Positions 8,481 through 14,787 of a stretch of 64,000 bases of DNA are shown piece after piece (position 1 is the first letter of the stretch; the number at the start of each line of letters is the position of its first letter). A program made the translations under genes and the position numbers. The notes beneath the pieces were generated by a model that was not told the DNA's origin, made no database searches, and saw only the letters and a list, made by a program, of their open reading frames with translations. The stretch spans positions 112,703 through 176,702 of the forward strand of contig DAIPJH010000003.1 of assembly GCA_036770365.1 (NCBI GenBank), in the 5' to 3' direction. Origin of the DNA: DAIPJH01 sp036770365. GTDB lineage: Bacteria; Pseudomonadota; Alphaproteobacteria; Rickettsiales; UBA998.

Positions 8481-9941
8481 ATGAAAACCATTGCGATTAT
8501 TGGTCGCCCGAACGTTGGAAAATCAACACTCTTTAATCGCTTGGCAGGTAAGAAACAAGCGATTGTTGATGATCAACCAGGAGTAACGCGTGATCGTAAA
8601 TATGGCGAAGGTAGCATAGGTCCACTACATTTTGGTATCATTGACACCCCTGGACTAGAAGAAATGGATGAACGTACTTTAGAAGGGCGAATGTTCAAGC
8701 AAAGTATGGCCGCACTCGAAGAAGCGGATGTATGCCTCATGGTCATTGATGCCATGCAAGGAATCACCCCACGCGACGAATTCTTTGCGGGACTACTACG
8801 ACGCGCCAAACGCCCTATTATCGTTATAGCAAACAAAGCTGAAGGCAAACGCGCACAATCAGGTATTCTTGATGCTTACAGTCTTGGCTTTGGCGAACCT
8901 GTCGCCATTTCCGCTGAACATGGCGAAGGAATGCTCGATCTTTATGAACGTTTAGAACCGATCATCGCACCTCGCGGCAATCCGAAATCAGATGGTGCAG
9001 CCAAAGCGAAACGGCCAAGCTCTCAACGTGCGGAAAGTGCGGCTAAAAAACTCGCAAATGAGCAAGAAAAACGCAAAGCTCTTGGTTTAGATGAAAACGA
9101 GGAAGAAGACGATAACGGTGAGGATTTGTCGCGTCCGATTAACATTGCCATTGTTGGTCGCCCAAATGTAGGTAAATCAACCTTGATGAACAGCTTACTC
9201 AATGAAGATAGAGTACTCACTGGTCCTGAAGCAGGTGTCACACGTGACGCAATTTTAGTCCCACTGCAATTTCATGGTCGCACCTTACATCTAGTGGATA
9301 CCGCAGGAATGCGCCGCAAAGCGCGTGTGCAGGAACGCCTAGAACGCATGTCCGTCGCTGATACCACCCACACCATCTGCTTTGCACAAGTCGTCATTTT
9401 AGTACTAGATGCCGCAACACCACTCGACAAACAAGATAACACCATCGCAGGATTAATTGAGCGCGAAGGTCGCGCTTGCGTCATCGCCATTAATAAATGG
9501 GATACTGTCATCGACAAAGATGCATTCTTAGATGACATCCATAAACGCCTGATTGATGTCATGCCGCAAATGAAAAATATTGCGGTTGTACCCATTTCTG
9601 CATTATACGGTAAAAACACCGAGAAACTGTTACAAGCTGCCGTCAAAACTTATGGTCACTGGAATAAACGTATCTCCACAGGCGCGCTTAATCGCTGGCT
9701 AGAAGATGCCATTTCACGCCATACACCCCCACTCGTTAACGGTCGCCGTTTTAAAATTCGTTACATGACACAGGCAAAAACACGCCCCCCTACTTTCATC
9801 CTCTTCACCAACCAAGAGGAAGGGCCTGAAAGCTATCTACGTTACCTTGCCAACAAACTCCGCGAGACTTTTGACCTACCAGGAGTACCGCTACGTATCA
9901 TCCTAAAAACGGGCAAGAACCCTTATGCAGACAAAGACTAA
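8481..9941 (+). CDS. der: GTPase Der (EngA), ribosome assembly
   Basis: 486 aa with two tandem GTPase domains and a C-terminal KH-like domain. Domain 1: GRPNVGKST at 8-16, DTPGLEE and NKAEG. An acidic, lysine-rich linker (about 175-220) follows. Domain 2: a second GRPNVGKST at about 225, DTAGMRRKA and NKWD. The C-terminus has the family KH region with RPPTFILFTN and ends with a short basic tail. Der acts in 50S subunit maturation. Its stop overlaps the stop of the convergent cpaA by 4 bp. Confidence 0.97.
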   Translation: MKTIAIIGRPNVGKSTLFNRLAGKKQAIVDDQPGVTRDRKYGEGSIGPLHFGIIDTPGLEEMDERTLEGRMFKQSMAALEEADVCLMVIDAMQGITPRDEFFAGLLRRAKRPIIVIANKAEGKRAQSGILDAYSLGFGEPVAISAEHGEGMLDLYERLEPIIAPRGNPKSDGAAKAKRPSSQRAESAAKKLANEQEKRKALGLDENEEEDDNGEDLSRPINIAIVGRPNVGKSTLMNSLLNEDRVLTGPEAGVTRDAILVPLQFHGRTLHLVDTAGMRRKARVQERLERMSVADTTHTICFAQVVILVLDAATPLDKQDNTIAGLIEREGRACVIAINKWDTVIDKDAFLDDIHKRLIDVMPQMKNIAVVPISALYGKNTEKLLQAAVKTYGHWNKRISTGALNRWLEDAISRHTPPLVNGRRFKIRYMTQAKTRPPTFILFTNQEEGPESYLRYLANKLRETFDLPGVPLRIILKTGKNPYADKD

Positions 9942-10453
9942 AAGGGCAAAGAAGAAGTAGCCAACCCAACCAGATGTCCTGTCCAGAGTAAATATAAAAA
10001 CGACAACGCAATCGCAACTCCGTAGGGAACAGGTTGACCCTTGATTAACACGCGAGGCAATGATTTTTGTGTAACAAATGCGGTCGCCAACGGACGCGCC
10101 ACCATCAACACAATCGCCAACACTCCACCTACCATTGCCATATATACAATGAAATAGGTCAAATGCACCGACCAACCAAACCACACAGAACTAGCGATCA
10201 ACAGCTTAATATCGCCGCCACCCATCAAGCCCAGCAAATAAATCCCAAACCCGATCACAAAGAATAAAAGAAAGCCATAAACACTAGCAACCCAATTTAC
10301 CTGCGTTGGTCCAAGCCACACCAACAAAGGGAACAACAACAACACCGCAAGATTGATCCAATTTGGAATAATGAAATTCGTGACGTCATATACCATTACC
10401 GCCACCATCAACACACTTAAAAGCATAAAATAAGTTATCATGACCCACCCCAT
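9938..10453 (-). CDS. cpaA: CpaA prepilin peptidase (A24 family)
   Basis: 171 aa, almost entirely membrane helices. The two aspartates of type IV prepilin peptidases are in MVYDVTNFIIPNW (about residue 23) and MGGGDIKLL (GxGD motif). It lacks the N-terminal methylase domain, as usual for the short CpaA/TadV enzymes that process Flp pilins. It is cut off from the cpaB-F operon by guaA and the bam/der cluster but presumably serves it; no pilin gene is in this window. An in-frame ATG at 10441 is an alternative start. Confidence 0.88.
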   Translation of the reverse strand: MGWVMITYFMLLSVLMVAVMVYDVTNFIIPNWINLAVLLLFPLLVWLGPTQVNWVASVYGFLLFFVIGFGIYLLGLMGGGDIKLLIASSVWFGWSVHLTYFIVYMAMVGGVLAIVLMVARPLATAFVTQKSLPRVLIKGQPVPYGVAIALSFLYLLWTGHLVGLATSSLPF

Positions 10454-10503
10454 CCAACGATTCTTTTGAAGCTTTTTGCAATCAACTTTGTTATACTACA
10501 CCT

Positions 10504-11343
10504 ATGGTATATGTTGCATGGATATTGCTTGGATTGCTCTTTATCTACTGGCTTATCTTGGTCGGTATGTTTCTTTTTCAACGCAGCCTCATGTACCACC
10601 CAACTTACGGCGCACAAAACCCGTTTTTAATGGGGCTAGAGGGTGCAAAGAAATATTTTGTAACCTCACCCCAAAACACGATCCTTACCCTTATCCACCA
10701 CCCTGCAAAACAAGGGTATCCCACTATCATTTACTTCCACGGCAATTCGGGCAATCTCACCACAGATTATCGCATTGAACGCTTCAATCACTTTGCCAAA
10801 GCTGGCTTTGGGTACGCAGCTGTAAGCTTTCGTGGCTTTGGTGATAGCGGTGGCACTATTTCTGAGGAAGGTTTTTACAAAGACGCCCGCGCAAGCATTG
10901 AACTAGTACGCAGAAAACTTAAAACACCCCTACAAAATATGATTCTTTTCGGCGAATCACTGGGATCAGGAGTCGCTGTACGCATGGCGGTAGAACATTG
11001 CGTTAAAGGAATTACTCTTGATTCACCTTATTGCTGTATCGCAGACCGCGCCAAAGAAAAATATCCGTGGCTACCAGTATCATTGCTCCTCAAAGATAAA
11101 TTCAACTCCATTGGCATTATTGGTCGCGTAATCTGCCCTATCCTCATCATTCATGGTGACAAAGATGATGTCATGCCTATCCATCACGGCAAACGACTCT
11201 TTGACGCCGCCAAAGAACCCAAACGTGGACTATTCATTGAAGGATTAGAACATGTCGCCTACCCTGCTGACATGCTCTGCCATGCTATAAAGGATTATTT
11301 CTGTTCCGATATTACTTCTGAACCAGATAATGATGGGGAATGA
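10504..11343 (+). CDS. Alpha/beta hydrolase, BEM46/ABHD13-like
   Basis: 279 aa. One N-terminal membrane segment (residues 5-25), then an alpha/beta hydrolase fold. Oxyanion region YFHGNSGNL, nucleophile elbow GESLGSG, an acidic residue in ILIIHGDKDDVMPIHHG and a C-terminal histidine in GLEHVAYP give a complete catalytic triad. This matches the membrane-anchored COG1073 group; the natural substrate is unknown. Its last 49 bp overlap the end of the convergent acyltransferase gene. Confidence 0.85.
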   Translation: MVYVAWILLGLLFIYWLILVGMFLFQRSLMYHPTYGAQNPFLMGLEGAKKYFVTSPQNTILTLIHHPAKQGYPTIIYFHGNSGNLTTDYRIERFNHFAKAGFGYAAVSFRGFGDSGGTISEEGFYKDARASIELVRRKLKTPLQNMILFGESLGSGVAVRMAVEHCVKGITLDSPYCCIADRAKEKYPWLPVSLLLKDKFNSIGIIGRVICPILIIHGDKDDVMPIHHGKRLFDAAKEPKRGLFIEGLEHVAYPADMLCHAIKDYFCSDITSEPDNDGE

Positions 11344-12053
11344 GATGCAGCAGGTTGATGCGCCTGTTGCTTAGGTGGCGTTTGTATTTTATATTTCAGC
11401 CGCAGGACTTCTTGCTGCAAACGATTCACCGTCACCTCATCTGCACGAATAGGCGTCCCACAAATTGCTTGTACCTTTTGACCCCGATGCCGCGGCCACC
11501 AACGCACCCATGAATCCAAATATTTACGGCTAAAGATACTACCCCACAACCCCGTCAATGCAAGCGGATACACATCAAATTCAGGATTTTGCTGCATAAT
11601 CGCCTCGATACCAGGTTTAAAACGACTAAGCCCCCCCGTATAGGTCAACTGCCCTTCAGGAAAAATGCAAATAATATCCCCCTCACGCAGTGCCTGCCTC
11701 ACTTCCTGCAATGCCCATTTGATACTCTCACGTTTGGGTAAGATCGGAATCGCACGATTATGACGCATAAAATAATGCACCACAGGTGTATTATAAATAT
11801 GTTCGTCAATTATAAACCGTACAGAACGCCCAAGTCCCGCCTGAATCACCAACCCATCAACAAATGACACATGGTTACAAATGAGGATCGCCGCACCTGT
11901 TTTCGGAATAGCATCAAAATGATGATACACGGGATGATAGATACATCGTGTAAGCATCGCAGCACCAATACGATAGATGGGTTCTAGCAACGACCAACGA
12001 CGCATCACGTCAGGTTCGCTATAATTCGCATTTTTTTGCTGACCTTCTGGCAT
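11295..12053 (-). CDS. PlsC-like 1-acylglycerol-phosphate acyltransferase
   Basis: 252 aa. Contains the acyltransferase motif NHVSFVD (NHxxxxD) at about residues 58-64 and FPEGQLTYTG (motif III, usually FPEGTR). It should transfer an acyl chain to a lysophospholipid at the inner membrane; the GQ in place of TR is a form seen in acyltransferases related to 2-acylglycerophosphoethanolamine acyltransferases, so the exact acceptor is uncertain. The 3' end overlaps the convergent hydrolase by 49 bp. No clear ribosome binding site at the ATG. Confidence 0.82.
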   Translation of the reverse strand: MPEGQQKNANYSEPDVMRRWSLLEPIYRIGAAMLTRCIYHPVYHHFDAIPKTGAAILICNHVSFVDGLVIQAGLGRSVRFIIDEHIYNTPVVHYFMRHNRAIPILPKRESIKWALQEVRQALREGDIICIFPEGQLTYTGGLSRFKPGIEAIMQQNPEFDVYPLALTGLWGSIFSRKYLDSWVRWWPRHRGQKVQAICGTPIRADEVTVNRLQQEVLRLKYKIQTPPKQQAHQPAASHSPSLSGSEVISEQK

Positions 12054-12224
12054 AGTCTGGTATCTTATCTCCTCACATAGAGTACGTTGATTTTATAACA
12101 CCCATTCTTTTGAGGATTATAAAGGAAAATAGTGCTATGCATCATAATAGTGTCGTCGCCTAACTTCACAAAAATACGAAGTTATTAAATTAAACGATGA
12201 TACCTTCATTATCGAAGATTCGTC

Positions 12225-12240
12225 TTAAGAAAACTTTAAC
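12225..12240. promoter_or_regulatory. CtrA-type box upstream of scoA
   Basis: TTAAGAAAACTTTAAC is a perfect match to the alphaproteobacterial CtrA consensus TTAA-N7-TTAAC. It lies 51 bp before the scoA ATG in the 237-bp intergenic region 12054-12290, a reasonable promoter position. In Caulobacter and relatives CtrA is the master cell-cycle response regulator. Whether this genome encodes CtrA cannot be seen here, and AT-rich intergenic DNA yields such matches by chance at a modest rate. Confidence 0.4.
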
Positions 12241-12290
12241 CTAAACCCGTTAGTTAGAAGACTATTATCAGAATCTATGGAGCATCTGCC

Positions 12291-13013
12291 ATGTACACAC
12301 CCTACACCACCAAGGTTTTTCCTAATGCAGCTTCTGCTCTTGATGAACTGTTGGAAGACAATCTCACCATTTTGTCAGGTGGATTCGGATTGTGTGGTAT
12401 CCCTGAAAATTGCATCGAAGCCATTCGTCAATCAGGTATCAAAGGACTAACCATCATCTCTAATAATTGCGGCGTCGATGATTTCGGACTCGGAATCCTA
12501 CTCAAGGGCAAACAAATTCGCAAAATGGTATCTTCTTATGTTGGTGAGAATAAAACCTTTGAACAGCAATACCTCAACGGCGAACTCATGGTAGAATTTA
12601 ATCCTCAAGGTACGCTCGCCGAGCGTATCCGCGCAGGCGGTGCAGGCATTCCTGCGTTTTACACCAAAACAGGCGTGGGTACGATTATCGCAAACAACAA
12701 AGAAACCAAAGAATTCCACGGTGAGACTTACCTTATGGAGACCGCACTCGTAGGCGACCTCGCCATTATCAAAGCGTGGAAAGGCGACACAGAGGGCAAC
12801 CTTGTTTTCCGCAAAACTTCACGCAATTTTAACGCACCAATGGCAACCGCAGGCAAAATCACCATTGCTGAAGTAGAAGAACTCGTAGAAGTCGGCACAC
12901 TTGATCCTGATACGATCCATACTCCAGGAATTTTTGTCCAACGTATTTTTCAAGGTGAACATTACCAAAAACGTATCGAGATGCGTACCACTCGCCCTCG
13001 CAGCAGCAATTAA
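12291..13013 (+). CDS. scoA: 3-oxoacid CoA-transferase subunit A (SCOT-type)
   Basis: 240 aa. GGFGLCGIPENCI near residue 30 is the hallmark of the A subunit of succinyl-CoA:3-ketoacid CoA-transferase; further conserved blocks are TIISNNCGVDDFGLG and IRAGGAGIPAFYT. Together with subunit B it moves CoA from succinyl-CoA to acetoacetate, feeding ketone bodies or PHB breakdown products into acetyl-CoA. The ATG has TGGAG upstream. Subunit B follows after 12 bp. AtoD-type enzymes are close relatives, so acceptor specificity is inferred. Confidence 0.92.
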   Translation: MYTPYTTKVFPNAASALDELLEDNLTILSGGFGLCGIPENCIEAIRQSGIKGLTIISNNCGVDDFGLGILLKGKQIRKMVSSYVGENKTFEQQYLNGELMVEFNPQGTLAERIRAGGAGIPAFYTKTGVGTIIANNKETKEFHGETYLMETALVGDLAIIKAWKGDTEGNLVFRKTSRNFNAPMATAGKITIAEVEELVEVGTLDPDTIHTPGIFVQRIFQGEHYQKRIEMRTTRPRSSN

Positions 13014-13025
13014 GGAGACGTAATC

Positions 13026-13673
13026 ATGGCTTGGACACGCGAACAAATGGCAAAACGCGCCGCAGAAGAACTAGAGAACGGCTATTATGTAAATCTAGGT
13101 ATTGGTATTCCTACTATGGTCGCCAACTACATCCCTGAAGATATCCACGTCACATTACACAGTGAAAATGGCATGCTTGGTATGGGCCCATTTCCCTTCG
13201 AGGGTGAAGAAGATGCAGATCTTATCAACGCAGGGAAGCAAACTGTTTCCGAATTACCGCATAGCGTTTACTTTGATAGCGCAACCTCTTTCGCCATGAT
13301 CCGCGGGGGACATATTCACCTCGCCATTTTAGGCGCACTGCAAGTCTCAGAAACAGGTGACATTGCCAATTGGATGGTCCCAGGAAAAATGGTCAAAGGC
13401 ATGGGCGGCGCGATGGATCTTGTCGCAGGCGTTGGTAAAATCATTGTCATCATGGATCACAACGCCAAAGACGGCGCAGCTAAACTTGTCAAAGAATGTG
13501 ACCTTCCCCTTACAGGCGTTGGTGTCGTTGATATGATTATCACTGAACTAGGTGTCTTTGAATTCCGTGATGGCTATTTTGCTATGACGGAGATTGCCCC
13601 TGATGTGCTTCAAGAAGAAGTCCGCGCCCGCACTGAGGCACGGATCATCTTTGACCTTCCCCAGAAATTTTAG
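13026..13673 (+). CDS. scoB: 3-oxoacid CoA-transferase subunit B (SCOT-type)
   Basis: 215 aa. LGIGIPTMVANYIP and HSENGMLG identify the B subunit; E47 in SENG is the catalytic glutamate that forms the enzyme-CoA thioester. GKMVKGMGGAMDLVAG is also family-typical. AAGGAG precedes the start, 12 bp after scoA. Works with scoA as a heteromer and probably with the PHB depolymerase at 36.7 kb in reserve use. The 3' end touches the convergent ridA-like gene with a 4-bp overlap. Confidence 0.93.
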   Translation: MAWTREQMAKRAAEELENGYYVNLGIGIPTMVANYIPEDIHVTLHSENGMLGMGPFPFEGEEDADLINAGKQTVSELPHSVYFDSATSFAMIRGGHIHLAILGALQVSETGDIANWMVPGKMVKGMGGAMDLVAGVGKIIVIMDHNAKDGAAKLVKECDLPLTGVGVVDMIITELGVFEFRDGYFAMTEIAPDVLQEEVRARTEARIIFDLPQKF

Positions 13674-14140
13674 GCCTCTAACTCAAACATCGCTTCCACT
13701 TCAACTGCAACGCCAAAAGGAAGGCTACCAACGCCCATTGCAACGCGTGCATGCTTACCTTTATCTGCCAACACAGAAACAATCAGATCTGATGCGCCGT
13801 TCGCCACTTTTGGATGATCGATAAATTCAGGTGTTCCATTCACAAAAACCCCCAAACGCACACAACGCTTCACACGTTCCAACTTGCCACCACACGCATC
13901 ATGCAATTGCGCCAATACGTTCAACACACATAAGCGCGCAGCCGCCTGACCATCTTCAATGGAAATCTCAGCACCAAGTTTACCAACATAATGCATTTTA
14001 CCCTCCAGTACAGGCAACTGCCCTGAAACAATCACAAGATTTCCTGTCACCACATACGACACATAATTCGCGGCAGGAATTGCTACCTTTGGCAAAGCAA
14101 GACCTTGTTCATTTAGACGTGCAATCACAGAATCAGACAT
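13670..14140 (-). CDS. RidA/YjgF family protein
   Basis: 156 aa from the ATG at 14140, chosen because GAGGAG lies about 8 nt upstream; the frame extends 8 codons further. RidA-family proteins hydrolyse reactive enamine/imine intermediates from PLP enzymes. Visible are NYVSYVVTGNLVIVSGQLP near the N-terminus and HARVAMGVGSLPFGVAVEVEAMFEL at the C-terminus, with the arginine that binds the substrate carboxylate in RidA. The insert around LHDACGGKLERVKRCVRLGV is typical of the longer YjgF/RutC-like branch, so the substrate need not be that of RidA itself. Confidence 0.85.
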   Translation of the reverse strand: MSDSVIARLNEQGLALPKVAIPAANYVSYVVTGNLVIVSGQLPVLEGKMHYVGKLGAEISIEDGQAAARLCVLNVLAQLHDACGGKLERVKRCVRLGVFVNGTPEFIDHPKVANGASDLIVSVLADKGKHARVAMGVGSLPFGVAVEVEAMFELEA

Positions 14141-14253
14141 ATTCAATCTCCTCAAAAAAATCATTAGTTAACATAAACGACCTATACTACATCTAGATCA
14201 AAACTCCACCACTAACATAGCTCTCATGCAACACAATACAATATAATAAGTCT

Positions 14254-14289
14254 TAAAGTTAAGATTCCTCCTCGTTAACTTTACTTTAA
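14254..14289. promoter_or_regulatory. Dyad and CtrA-type box upstream of the T4SS operon
   Basis: A perfect 9-bp inverted repeat, TAAAGTTAA (14254-14262) and TTAACTTTA (14275-14283), is separated by 12 bp. The right arm also starts a perfect CtrA-type box, TTAACTTTACTTTAA (14275-14289, TTAA-N7-TTAA). The site is about 110 bp before virB2 and 115 bp from the divergent ridA start, so it could control either. The remainder of 14141-14396 is AT-rich with no convincing gene. Function is inferred from position and motif only. Confidence 0.4.
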
Positions 14290-14396
14290 TACAAATACAT
14301 GATTGTAACAAAACTGTCATAATTATGTGCTAATCTAAAATTTGTGGAGAAACTTCTACAGATTTGTTTAAAATTGAAACTAATGGAGAGAATACA

Positions 14397-14693
14397 ATGA
14401 ACAAAGTCATCAATAAAGACCATATGCTTCTTGCTCTTGCTCTTGTAGCAGCAATGCTTGTTCCTGACATGGCAATGGCAGCAGATCCAATCAGCGCAGC
14501 ACTCTGCGTTGTTGTAAGCACCATCACTGGCGGTATCGGGGGTGCTATCGCAACTATTGCAATTATTATTATCGGTATTGGTGCGTTGATGGGTAAAGTA
14601 TCGTGGGGTATGGCCATCATCGTAGTGCTTGGTGTCGCAATCGTATTTGGAGCGGCAGCACTCGTTACTCTTCTCGGCGGTTCAAGCTGTTAA
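14397..14693 (+). CDS. virB2: VirB2-like T4SS major pilin
   Basis: 98 aa from the ATG at 14397, preceded by GGAGAG; the frame is open 11 codons further upstream. A signal peptide of about 28 residues ends in MAMA, leaving a small mature protein with two hydrophobic helices around a short Lys-containing loop (ALMGKVSWG), the TrbC/VirB2 pilin plan. Cysteines near both ends of the mature part (SAALC and GSSC) could pair. First gene of the vir operon; a strong hairpin follows, which would allow pilin mRNA to exceed downstream message. Confidence 0.87.
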   Translation: MNKVINKDHMLLALALVAAMLVPDMAMAADPISAALCVVVSTITGGIGGAIATIAIIIIGIGALMGKVSWGMAIIVVLGVAIVFGAAALVTLLGGSSC

Positions 14694-14707
14694 TCGCTCG
14701 TCTTTAG

Positions 14708-14738
14708 TGCGCCTGCGCTTATCTCAAGTGCAGGCGCA
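14708..14738 (+). terminator. Hairpin between virB2 and virB4 (attenuator or mRNA end)
   Basis: TGCGCCTGCGCTT (14708-14720), 5-nt loop, AAGTGCAGGCGCA (14726-14738): a 13-bp stem with one G-U pair, followed by TTATTATTA rather than a solid T run. It begins 15 bp after the virB2 stop and 50 bp before virB4. Such a stem would act as a leaky terminator or as a 3' stabiliser of pilin mRNA, both common after highly expressed first genes. No other promoter is evident before virB4. Confidence 0.7.
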
Positions 14739-14787
14739 TTATTATTAGATACTTCCCTTGCCCACCCTCTCACCATGGTGAACGGTT

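Noticed and set aside
14330..14620. Minus-strand frame opposite virB2
   Set aside because: Low-complexity Ile/Ala/Pro shadow of the pilin helices.
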